In this document: piece after piece, positions 1-5,588 of the stretch | How the letters are laid out: the number at the start of each line of letters is the position of its first letter | Numbering within the stretch: position 1 is the first letter of the stretch | DNA from: J088 sp003695505 [NCBI: Candidatus Dadabacteria bacterium] | GTDB lineage: Bacteria; J088 | Direction of reading: 5' to 3' | NCBI GenBank assembly: GCA_003695505.1 | Contig: RFIY01000024.1 | Span: forward strand, 1-6,107 | DNA length: 6,107 nucleotides | The notes under the pieces: model-generated | Told to the model about the DNA's origin: nothing | The model's input: the letters and a program-made list of their open reading frames with translations, nothing else | The model's database searches: none | Made by a program: the position numbers and the translations under genes

Positions 1-105
1 CTGCATGTCTGCGTCGCCGCGGCGGGGCGCGCCGCCGACGAGGTCACCCGCTTCGACCTGATGGGCTGGCCGGTCGCGCAGTTCGTCTGGCGCGAACAGC
101 AATAA
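1..105 (+). CDS. C-terminal end of an unrecognised protein (partial)
   Basis: An open frame runs from the first base of the window to a TAA at 103-105, giving the last 34 residues of a protein whose start lies outside. The visible tail is Ala/Val-rich at first and ends in DLMGWPVAQFVWREQQ. I do not recognise the family and see no catalytic motif. It is treated as real because the frame is open from the edge, the codons are GC-rich like those of the neighbours, and it ends only 26 bp before the stop of the converging dehydrogenase gene, which is a normal spacing for two convergent genes. Confidence 0.55.
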   Translation: MHVCVAAAGRAADEVTRFDLMGWPVAQFVWREQQ

Positions 106-107
106 AC

Positions 108-119
108 CGCGCAAGCGCG
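108..119. terminator. Short GC-rich hairpin between two convergent genes
   Basis: CGCGCAAGCGCG is a perfect inverted repeat (4-5 bp arms, 2-4 base loop) in the 26-bp gap between the two converging stop codons. It has no T-run on either side, so it is at best a weak or bidirectional termination aid. The position favours that reading; the short stem could also be chance in GC-rich DNA. Confidence 0.25.
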
Positions 120-131
120 AAGGGGATTCGG

Positions 132-1079
132 TCACGTCGCTGCGGGGAGGTTCCAGCGAAATCCGGTTTTCTGCTCTGAAATGTCCCAGAGCTTGCGGGC
201 GGCTTCCCGATCCAGTGCGCACGGATCGAGCCGTCCTTCGCCGACGGGACCGACCGTTTCGGCGCGCCTGGTTGGGCCATAGAGCGCCTGCTGTTTCAGA
301 CCGTCTTCGGTCGCGCACATCACTTCCGGCCAGGCTCCCTTTTCCGCGGACTGCGCGATGATGCGAGAGGCGATCGACCATATGATTCGATCGAATCGAC
401 TGCCGCTGGTGGCAATCAGATTCGTACGCGATGCGCCAGGGTGGCAGACGTACACCGGCACCTTGTCGCTGCGTCGCTGCAGTTCGTAGGCGAACATCAT
501 CAGGGCCAGCTTGCTCTGGCTATACGCGTGACGGGGAGAATAGTTCCGCTCGAAATTGAGGTCCTCGAACTGGATGCGCCTGGGCCCCATTTTGTACGCG
601 AGGCTGCTGACCAGCACGATCCGCCCGCCGCTCTGTGCGATGCGATCGTACAACAAGCCACACAACAGAAAATAGCTGAAATAGTTGACGCCGAGCTGGC
701 TTTCGAAGCCGTCCACGGTCAGACGCAATTCCGGCACCTGGGCGATTGCGGCGTTACCGATCAGCGCATCGATCCGATCGGTCTGGCCGAGCACTTCCGC
801 GGCCGCCTTGCGAACCGAATCGAGCACCGCCAGATCCATGGTGATGGAGGAAACGTCTGCGCTGTCGCCGTACTCCTGCTTCAGCCGATCGACCGTATCC
901 GCCGATTTTTGCGGGTTGCGATTCAACATCAGCAGCCGTGCGCCGCGCGACAAGAGGAGCCGGGCGGCTTCGAAGCCGGTACCGCTGGTCGTCCCGGTGA
1001 TCAGATAGGTTTTTCCGGTCAGATCCCCCAGTCGCTCGGGCGTCCAGCCTCGAGGTCCAAATGGATGGGCAGCTTTCAT
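132..1079 (-). CDS. Short-chain dehydrogenase/reductase, retinol dehydrogenase-like
   Basis: A predicted NAD(P)H-dependent oxidoreductase of 315 residues, cytosolic, with a Rossmann fold. In order: cofactor loop TGTTSGTG (28-35), an Arg after beta-2 (LNR, 52-54) that suggests NADP preference, D82 of the adenine pocket, NAA at 109-111 in place of the usual NAG, the structural Asn in GVNYF (N132), the catalytic serine in VSS (158-159), and YSQSK with Y186 and K190. The spacing between Ser and Tyr and the C-terminal extension resemble the retinol dehydrogenase/protochlorophyllide reductase-like group. The ATG at 1079 is chosen over an upstream in-frame start because AGGAG lies about 8 bases before it (complement of 1087-1092). 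It is last in the minus-strand unit, 28 bp behind the hydrolase gene, so it is probably co-transcribed with it under TetR control. The substrate cannot be deduced. Confidence 0.9.
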   Translation of the reverse strand: MKAAHPFGPRGWTPERLGDLTGKTYLITGTTSGTGFEAARLLLSRGARLLMLNRNPQKSADTVDRLKQEYGDSADVSSITMDLAVLDSVRKAAAEVLGQTDRIDALIGNAAIAQVPELRLTVDGFESQLGVNYFSYFLLCGLLYDRIAQSGGRIVLVSSLAYKMGPRRIQFEDLNFERNYSPRHAYSQSKLALMMFAYELQRRSDKVPVYVCHPGASRTNLIATSGSRFDRIIWSIASRIIAQSAEKGAWPEVMCATEDGLKQQALYGPTRRAETVGPVGEGRLDPCALDREAARKLWDISEQKTGFRWNLPAAT

Positions 1080-1107
1080 GGCACCTGCTCCTTTGTTGGT
1101 CGTCGTT

Positions 1108-2322
1108 TTATGGCGCGGTCCGCGGGGTGCGCCGCGCACGCATGCGCTCGATCCAGGCCGGGTCGACGTGGGTGCTCTGAATCTTGCGTGTGTCGGCGTC
1201 CTGCCAGTCCACGTCCGTCGGCCACCACGGTGTCGCGTAGTCCTCCGGGTTTTGCAGCGGGCTGCTCAATGCAACGGGTTGCCCCGGACGCGGTTGCACG
1301 ATCGCAATGCCGCCCTCGCGCGCCGCGACACGCATCCGCTCCGCCGGCTCGGTCCAGCTATGCGTCGCGAGCGTGAACAGTCCCCAGTGAATCGGCAGCA
1401 ACAGCTTGCCCCGCAGGGCCTTCTGCGCGATCACCGCCTGTTCTGGTCCCATATGCACGTCTGGCCACCATTTGCCGTACTGACCCGTGTCGAGCATCGT
1501 CAGGTCGAACGGGCCATAGCGATCGCCGATCTGCTCGAAGGCTTCGGTCAGGCCCGAGTCGCCTCCGAAGTAGACGCGATGTTTTGGCCCGACCAGCGCC
1601 CAGGACGCCCAGAGGGTCGCATTCTGGTCAAACAGCCCACGTCCGGACATATGGCGGGCTGGTGTCGCCGCCAGTGTCACGCCGCCAACCGTGGTTTCTT
1701 CCCACCAGTCCAGTTCGGTCACGCGATCATCGGCAATACCCCATCCCCGCAGATGTGCGCCAACGCCGAGGGGGACGAAAAATGGCGTGTCGCTGATCTG
1801 CGCGAGGCGTTTGATCGTCGCCTTGTCGAGGTGGTCGTAGTGATCATGCGAGATGAGCACGGCGTCGATATCCGGGAGGTCCTCCAGCGCAATCAACGGC
1901 GCAAAGTAACGCTTCGGCCCAGCCCAGGAAAACATGGAGGCCCGCTCAGACCAGACCGGATCGGTCAGGATGCGTACGCCGTCGATCTCGATCAACAAAG
2001 TGGAATGCCCAAGCCACCAGACCTTGATCCCGTCGGTCACCGGCCGCGCGAAATCGCCGCTTGTCAATCTGTCGACCGGCGGCGTGGTCGCTGGTTCTCG
2101 CTGGGCCCCGGAGGTCACCCATTCGGTCAGCATCGACAACACACCCCGCGCCGTGGTCAGGTCGGGATTCATCGGCACGCCGTTGTCAAACTTCTTGCCG
2201 TTGAATTGCGGCGACGCCGCGATGTGCGCAGACGCCGATGCGGTATCGTCAGCGCGCATTGCGCGGCCAACGGCCGCCACCGCCAGCAACCCAACCGACG
2301 CCAGGGCCAGTGCGACGTTCAT
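1108..2322 (-). CDS. Metallo-beta-lactamase-fold hydrolase, NAPE-PLD/UlaG-like
   Basis: A zinc-dependent hydrolase of about 404-406 residues. The numbering here counts from a GTG at 2328; the ATG chosen is codon 3 and is as likely. Residues 5-21 are hydrophobic, followed by an Ala/Asp-rich stretch, which suggests a signal peptide or membrane anchor and an extracytoplasmic enzyme. WWLGHSTLLIEIDG (104-117) opens the fold. The metal site is complete: HDHYDH with H161, H163, D165 and H166, then H226 (ARHMSGRG), D257 (FGGDSG) and H314 (LPIHWG). The pattern is typical of the lactamase_B_2 group that includes N-acyl-phosphatidylethanolamine phospholipase D and RomA-like proteins, so a phospholipid or other phosphoester/lactone substrate is possible, but I infer no specific one. 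It is preceded by a short leader ORF whose stop overlaps the GTG/ATG start, and has no good Shine-Dalgarno of its own, so translation may be coupled. Confidence 0.88.
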   Translation of the reverse strand: MNVALALASVGLLAVAAVGRAMRADDTASASAHIAASPQFNGKKFDNGVPMNPDLTTARGVLSMLTEWVTSGAQREPATTPPVDRLTSGDFARPVTDGIKVWWLGHSTLLIEIDGVRILTDPVWSERASMFSWAGPKRYFAPLIALEDLPDIDAVLISHDHYDHLDKATIKRLAQISDTPFFVPLGVGAHLRGWGIADDRVTELDWWEETTVGGVTLAATPARHMSGRGLFDQNATLWASWALVGPKHRVYFGGDSGLTEAFEQIGDRYGPFDLTMLDTGQYGKWWPDVHMGPEQAVIAQKALRGKLLLPIHWGLFTLATHSWTEPAERMRVAAREGGIAIVQPRPGQPVALSSPLQNPEDYATPWWPTDVDWQDADTRKIQSTHVDPAWIERMRARRTPRTAP

Positions 2323-2324
2323 CG

Positions 2325-2387
2325 TCACGGCTGCACCAGCCCGCGGGGCGCGCCAGGATCAGGAATCGCGCCTGGATGATTCGTCAC
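2325..2387 (-). CDS. Candidate 20-residue leader ORF before the hydrolase gene
   Basis: A GTG at 2387 is preceded by a strong AAGGAG (complement of 2394-2399) at 6-base spacing, the best ribosome binding site between tetR and the hydrolase. The frame codes for 20 residues, rich in Pro and Gly (begins MTNHPGAIPDPG), and stops at TGA 2325-2327, overlapping the GTG ACG ATG start region of the hydrolase. The hydrolase itself lacks a clear ribosome binding site, so termination of this ORF may deliver ribosomes to it. The alternative is that the peptide has no role, or that a frameshift separates a longer N-terminus from the hydrolase. That is less likely because the hydrolase already begins with a signal-like hydrophobic segment. 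Confidence 0.4.
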   Translation of the reverse strand: MTNHPGAIPDPGAPRGLVQP

Positions 2388-2405
2388 TCGTCGCTCCTTC
2401 CGACT

Positions 2406-2423
2406 CGACCGACTACTCGGTCG
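2406..2423. promoter_or_regulatory. Palindrome/hairpin upstream of the leader ORF, possible second TetR site
   Basis: CGACCGACTACTCGGTCG has perfect 7-bp arms around a 4-base centre. It contains ACCGACT, the same 7-bp half-site as the operator in the tetR promoter, but the opposite half-site is 4 bp closer. It sits 6 bases upstream of the leader ORF's AAGGAG, so it could be a second repressor site for the hydrolase and dehydrogenase genes or a hairpin in their mRNA. No T-run follows on the minus strand, so a terminator is unlikely in that direction. The function is inferred. Confidence 0.4.
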
Positions 2424-2446
2424 GCATGCTTGGCAAATTTTTTCAT

Positions 2447-3007
2447 TCATGCAGCAAGACTGTCCCAGAACGACGCGAACATCAACTCGAGGCGCTCCGG
2501 CTGGTCGAGAACCTCCGGATGCTCGATGCAGTAGCGCGCCGCCTGGCTGAGCTGCGCGTCCATCACCTGGAACAGGTAGTCCTCGGGCAGCGCCTTGAAC
2601 GTCCCCGATTCCAGTCCGGCACGAACGAGTTGCATGACATCCCGGAACATTGCTTCGAGCTGCGCCTCGGTATCGGCGTCAAGCTGAACCATCGCGTCGA
2701 TCTGGGTCTTGAATCGATAGAGCAGCGGATGCTCGACCGCCCAGCCGACGACCGCCAACCAGACCGCGCGAATCTGATCGCGGTAGCCGCTCACGCCGTC
2801 GAGATCTCGCTCGATGCGTTCCAGCAGACTCTCCTTGACACTCAGGACGAGCGCGTTGACCAGTGCATCCTTGTTCGGAAAGTGGTGAAACAACGTGCCC
2901 GTCGCCACGCCGGCCTCACGGCTGATCTGGGCCGTCGGCGTATTCTCCACCCCCTGCTCCACAAAGAGCCGAACCGCGGTGGCCAGAATGTCGTCTCGCT
3001 TGCTCAT
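2447..3007 (-). CDS. TetR/AcrR-family transcriptional repressor
   Basis: A 186-residue DNA-binding repressor of usual family length. Residues 4-50 form the N-terminal TetR domain: a helix with ILATAVRLFVEQGVENT, then the helix-turn-helix from about T25 to F43 with AQISREAGVATGTLFHHF, closed by the typical PNK at 44-46. The rest is an all-helical ligand-binding and dimerisation domain with no recognisable ligand signature. The ATG at 3007 (MSKRDD) is chosen because it puts the first helix at the usual place; a longer frame to 3112 would run through the promoter and operator described separately. It heads the minus-strand unit with the hydrolase and dehydrogenase genes, and its promoter carries a palindrome at the start point, so autoregulation and control of those two genes is the likely role. 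Confidence 0.92.
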   Translation of the reverse strand: MSKRDDILATAVRLFVEQGVENTPTAQISREAGVATGTLFHHFPNKDALVNALVLSVKESLLERIERDLDGVSGYRDQIRAVWLAVVGWAVEHPLLYRFKTQIDAMVQLDADTEAQLEAMFRDVMQLVRAGLESGTFKALPEDYLFQVMDAQLSQAARYCIEHPEVLDQPERLELMFASFWDSLAA

Positions 3008-3023
3008 CTCGACAAAAAACCGA

Positions 3024-3041
3024 ACCGACTGATTAGTCGGT
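3024..3041. promoter_or_regulatory. Probable TetR operator
   Basis: ACCGACTGATTAGTCGGT has perfect 7-bp arms around a 4-base centre (16 of 18 bases symmetric). It lies 16 bp upstream of the tetR start and covers the predicted transcription start, where bound protein would block RNA polymerase. Size and symmetry are typical of TetR-family sites. Binding by this particular TetR is inferred from adjacency. Confidence 0.65.
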
Positions 3042-3044
3042 CTA

Positions 3045-3073
3045 ATTGTGCCATGCACGAATCGGTGTGTCAA
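3045..3073 (-). promoter_or_regulatory. Promoter of tetR with extended -10
   Basis: On the minus strand, TTGACA (complement of 3068-3073) is followed after 17 bases by CACAAT (complement of 3045-3050), which matches TATAAT at four of six positions and is preceded by TGG, an extended -10 element. The predicted start is near 3038, giving a leader of about 30 bases and placing the palindrome at 3024-3041 over +1. Confidence 0.55.
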
Positions 3074-3124
3074 CCCGCACGACAGGATGGGTTGTTTGCC
3101 GCTCTCGGTCACTCACGCGCCAAT

Positions 3125-3152
3125 TTGACAAGATGCTTGCCATTATGACAAT
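3125..3152 (+). promoter_or_regulatory. Promoter of the marR unit
   Basis: TTGACA (3125-3130) is a perfect -35. With a 16-base spacer the -10 would be GACAAT (3147-3152, four of six consensus positions). The start point would then fall around 3158-3160, only 2-4 bases before the marR ATG. TATACT at 3152-3157 is a better -10 match, but its 21-base spacing from the -35 is too long. Both inverted repeats of the region overlap these elements. Confidence 0.5.
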
Positions 3153-3163
3153 ATACTTGTCAT
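3126..3163. promoter_or_regulatory. Two inverted repeats, probable MarR operators
   Basis: Repeat one is TGACAAG-ATG-CTTGCCA (3126-3142, arms matching at six of seven positions). Repeat two is ATGACAA-TATAC-TTGTCAT (3145-3163, perfect 7-bp arms) and includes the first two bases of the marR start codon. They share the half-site TGACAA and their centres are 20 bp apart, about two helical turns, so two dimers could bind the same face. Covering the -35, the -10 and the start codon fits autorepression. Binding by the adjacent MarR is inferred. Confidence 0.65.
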
Positions 3164-3632
3164 GAAAGACACAACGTCAGACACACCACTTGGCGAGCTG
3201 ATCAACCAGGTCCGGTTGCTGTTTCATCAGGCCGTCTCTACCGGCAACCAGCTTCACCGGGACGCGGGGATCTCGATGAGCATGCGCGCCGTCCTGGAGC
3301 AGCTCGCACAATACGGAGCAACGAGCGTTCCAGATATGGCGCGGCGACGCAACGTAACCAGGCAACATATCCAGCAGATCGTCAATGACCTGCTTGAGGC
3401 CGGCCTTGTCACGCAGACGTTGAACCCGGCCCACAAGCGCTCCCACCTGATCGCCATGACGCCTGATGGAGAGCGCCTGTTCGAAAACATGCGCGAACGA
3501 GAGCGGGCGTTCTATACGAGTCTCGCCACTGAACTTGATGGCATCGATCTCACGCAACTCGCGAATGATCTTGCGGCCGTTCGTGCTGCCATTGCCTCGC
3601 GGGCCGAGCAAATCGACACTGTTTCCACCTGA
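3162..3632 (+). CDS. MarR-family transcriptional regulator
   Basis: A 156-residue winged helix-turn-helix regulator, the usual length for MarR. Helix 1 (GELINQVRLLFHQAV) begins near residue 11. The DNA-binding part is about 55-80 (SVPDMARRRNVTRQHIQQIV), followed by the beta wing with HKRSHLIAMTPDGERLF (91-107) and a long C-terminal dimerisation helix from about 110. The ATG at 3162 has no Shine-Dalgarno sequence, and the promoter predicts transcription starting 2-4 bases before it, so the transcript is probably leaderless. Two inverted repeats overlap the promoter, suggesting autorepression. It leads a plus-strand unit with the membrane protein (14-bp gap), methyltransferase and nucleoside hydrolase, which are its likely targets. 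The ligand is unknown. Confidence 0.92.
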   Translation: MKDTTSDTPLGELINQVRLLFHQAVSTGNQLHRDAGISMSMRAVLEQLAQYGATSVPDMARRRNVTRQHIQQIVNDLLEAGLVTQTLNPAHKRSHLIAMTPDGERLFENMRERERAFYTSLATELDGIDLTQLANDLAAVRAAIASRAEQIDTVST

Positions 3633-3646
3633 ACAAGGAGCAATAC

Positions 3647-3880
3647 ATGCAGACACCCACCAGAACACACGGGCGCGCAATCGGTTTCGCCGCCGCCCGC
3701 CTGCTCGGCTGGGCAACGCTGATTCTGGTCGGCTGGAATCTGGCGTTGCCAGACCTGACAGGTCTCGATGAAATCCGTTTTCGCCACGCTTTTGGACTTG
3801 CCCTGTTGCTGACGGCGGCGTCGGGGCTGGTGGCGGCCCTGCCCCGCCGTAGAAGGTTCCGCACTCCCAATGGACGTTAA
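3647..3880 (+). CDS. Small two-helix membrane protein of unknown function
   Basis: A 77-residue hydrophobic protein with a strong ribosome binding site, AAGGAG (3635-3640), 6 bases before the ATG. Predicted membrane segments are about residues 11-31 (FAAARLLGWATLILVGW) and 47-65 (HAFGLALLLTAASGLVAAL), joined by a short polar loop containing DLTGLDEIR. The C-terminus is very basic (RRRRFR), which would place it, and so also the N-terminus, on the cytoplasmic side. I do not recognise the family. It sits between marR and the methyltransferase and overlaps the latter by 11 bp, so it is an integral part of the operon. Confidence 0.8.
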   Translation: MQTPTRTHGRAIGFAAARLLGWATLILVGWNLALPDLTGLDEIRFRHAFGLALLLTAASGLVAALPRRRRFRTPNGR

Positions 3881-4478
3881 GCGCAACATATACAGTCAGT
3901 TTCGTCAGCCTCACGGCCCGCTCGGACACGTTGCGGGCTGGATCATGGCTCGCCGACGGTCAAATATCGAACGCAACCTGTGGACGCTGGACCTGCTCGA
4001 TCTGCAGCCCGGGCAGAACGTACTCGAAGTCGGCCACGGCCCTGGGATTGCGCTCCGCTACCTTCTGCAACAGCACGCTGATCTCCGTGCCACCGGCATT
4101 GACCACTCTGCGACGATGCACCGGCACGCGGCCCGCCGCAACCGAAGCGATCTGGCCGCCGGAAGACTCGAATTGCTGGTCGGAACGGTAGAGCGTTGCC
4201 ACGGCAGTCTTGGCACATTCGATCGCATCTTCTCGACCAACGTCGCGCAGTTCTGGGAAGACGCCACGGCGACATTGGCTACGCTGCGCACATTGCTGAC
4301 GCCAGGTGGAATGATCGCGACGACATACATGCCAAGGCACGCTGGTGCAACGGGCGCGGACACGGATGCCTTTGCCGACCGGCTGGTCGGCCAGGCGACC
4401 AGCGCCGGGTTCGTCGATGTGAGGCCGGTGTTCCGCGACTTTGATGGGCTACGGACCGTCTGTGTTCTTGCCTCGTAG
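3870..4478 (+). CDS. Class I SAM-dependent methyltransferase
   Basis: A 202-residue methyltransferase with the Rossmann-like class I fold, probably cytosolic or loosely membrane-associated. Residues 11-47 (FRQPHGPLGHVAGWIMARR, then NLWTLDLLDLQPG) are an N-terminal cap seen in a family of small bacterial methyltransferases. Motif I is VLEVGHGPG (51-59), the acidic ribose-binding residue is D78 in TGID, the motif IV region is FDRIFSTNVAQFW (117-129), and LLTPGGMIATTY (142-153) matches the post-motif strand. The acceptor substrate cannot be deduced. The ATG overlaps the end of the membrane protein gene by 11 bp and only a weak GAAGG lies upstream, so translation is probably coupled. The 3' end overlaps the next gene. 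Confidence 0.9.
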   Translation: MDVKRNIYSQFRQPHGPLGHVAGWIMARRRSNIERNLWTLDLLDLQPGQNVLEVGHGPGIALRYLLQQHADLRATGIDHSATMHRHAARRNRSDLAAGRLELLVGTVERCHGSLGTFDRIFSTNVAQFWEDATATLATLRTLLTPGGMIATTYMPRHAGATGADTDAFADRLVGQATSAGFVDVRPVFRDFDGLRTVCVLAS

Positions 4479-5475
4479 CCGCAGTCACGGTCGCCTGGGC
4501 GCATGGAACGCTGTCCTCGCGTTCCTGTACGCTATCCTGGCAGGCAACCCGGCTGCGGCGGAACCACCGCACCACGCCGTGTGGTTCGACGGAGATTTTG
4601 CTTGCGGCGTGGGTGCCAGCACGGATGTTGACGACTGCTGGGCTCTGTGGTGGGCGGCACGAAGTGGCGTGCGCATCGCAGGCATCAGCACGGTGTTCGG
4701 CAACGCACCTCTACGGGATGTTCAAAAAACCGCAACGCGCCTTGTTGCTCGCCTGCGCCAGGCTGGTTACCACCTCCCGGATCCTGTGACTGGTGCGGGC
4801 AAAGCCGCAATGCGTGCGACGCCGGCTGCATCCGCGTTGCTCAAGGCACTCGATCAACAGCGTCTGACGATCCTCGCACTCGGACCGCTGACGAACATCG
4901 CGGCGGCGCTGCGCGCGGACCCGGCGGCCGCGAAACGTATCGAGCGCATCATCTTCGTCGGCGGACAGGCGAACGCCCGCCGCTTCCGCGTCGGCACCTT
5001 GCCCGCCATCCACGTACACGATCTCAACGTACGGTCGGACGCACTTGCCGTTCGCACGATTCTCGACAATCCGGCGCCACTCGTACTCATGCCATTCGCG
5101 GCGGCGCGGAGGATCATCTTCACGAGTCACACACTGAATCAGCTCGCGAGCCGCGATCCGGTCGCTGCCTGGCTTGCCGAAGCGAGCATCCCCTGGTTGA
5201 GATTCTGGGCGCAGACGTTCCGACAGACCGGATTCTTCCCGTTCGACTTGCTGGCGGTTTGGTATTTGCTGGATGATTCGGCTTTTGAGTGTCTGCCGCT
5301 GGCGGCGCGCGTCACTCAACGGCGGTCCCGCGTCGTCAGCAGCCGCAGCACCCTTGATGTGTTTTCGCCGACGCGGAGACGGCCAGCACGTGTACTGTAT
5401 TGTGCCCGCCCTCACCCTTCGTGGCGCGCGGTCACGGATGCCATTCAGCCTGTTCTTCCGCTGCCGGTTCCGTGA
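4444..5475 (+). CDS. Inosine-uridine-type nucleoside hydrolase, probably exported
   Basis: A predicted N-ribosyl hydrolase that splits nucleosides into base and ribose; 343 residues from the ATG at 4444. An N-terminal signal peptide is likely: basic RSRSHGR, hydrophobic WNAVLAFLYAILAG (21-34), and AAAE as a possible cleavage site near 39. A GTG at 4462 or TTG at 4468 would give a more usual signal peptide length. The calcium and active-site aspartates are in FDGDFACG (48-55) and TDVDDCWAL (60-68), an extended version of the classical DxDxGxDD motif. STVFGNAPL (82-90), LALGPLTNIAAAL (144-156), FVGGQAN (171-177), N195/D199 and the late aspartate D268 in FDLLAV follow. The usual His before this Asp is Phe here. 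The gene overlaps the methyltransferase by 35 bp and ends in a GTGA overlap with the SnoaL-like remnant. Confidence 0.85.
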   Translation: MGYGPSVFLPRSRSHGRLGAWNAVLAFLYAILAGNPAAAEPPHHAVWFDGDFACGVGASTDVDDCWALWWAARSGVRIAGISTVFGNAPLRDVQKTATRLVARLRQAGYHLPDPVTGAGKAAMRATPAASALLKALDQQRLTILALGPLTNIAAALRADPAAAKRIERIIFVGGQANARRFRVGTLPAIHVHDLNVRSDALAVRTILDNPAPLVLMPFAAARRIIFTSHTLNQLASRDPVAAWLAEASIPWLRFWAQTFRQTGFFPFDLLAVWYLLDDSAFECLPLAARVTQRRSRVVSSRSTLDVFSPTRRRPARVLYCARPHPSWRAVTDAIQPVLPLPVP

Positions 5476-5588
5476 CATCCGGTAAATGCGCACGACTCGC
5501 ACGCAGGTTTCTCGACCTGTTCTCTGCCGGAGACATCGCCGGATTGCAACGCATTCTGTCATCTGAACTGAATTTCGATGGCTCGTGA
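5472..5588 (+). pseudogene. Truncated SnoaL-like (NTF2 fold) gene
   Basis: The frame begins with GTG at 5472, overlapping the nucleoside hydrolase stop as GTGA, and codes for 38 residues. RRFLDLFSAGDIAGLQRIL followed by a strand ending in LNFDG resembles the first helix and strand of SnoaL-like/NTF2-fold proteins, which normally have 110-150 residues. The frame then hits TGA at 5586-5588, exactly inside the first unit of a CTCGTGA tandem repeat. No continuation of the domain is visible in any plus frame downstream. I read this as the surviving 5' end of a fifth operon gene that lost its 3' part. It could instead be a genuine small peptide, but the GTGA coupling and domain-like start argue for truncation. 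Confidence 0.55.

Noticed and set aside
441-1376. Plus-strand open frame of 311 codons
   Set aside because: It is the antisense shadow of the dehydrogenase gene and crosses into the hydrolase gene.
1078-2379. Long plus-strand open frame of 433 codons opposite the hydrolase gene
   Set aside because: It is antisense to a gene with a complete metal-binding motif set. Its translation is Arg/His-rich without domains and it has no suitable ribosome binding site.
2406-2443. Palindrome followed by a T-run on the plus strand as a rho-independent terminator
   Set aside because: The T-run begins about 15 bases after the stem and no plus-strand gene ends nearby, so there is no transcript for it to terminate.
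1934-3148. Long plus-strand open frame of 404 codons
   Set aside because: It runs antisense through the hydrolase 5' end, all of tetR and the regulatory region. The low-complexity translation has no recognisable domain.
3177-3929. Minus-strand open frame of 250 codons
   Set aside because: It is antisense to marR and the small membrane protein gene, both of which have good family or ribosome-binding-site support.
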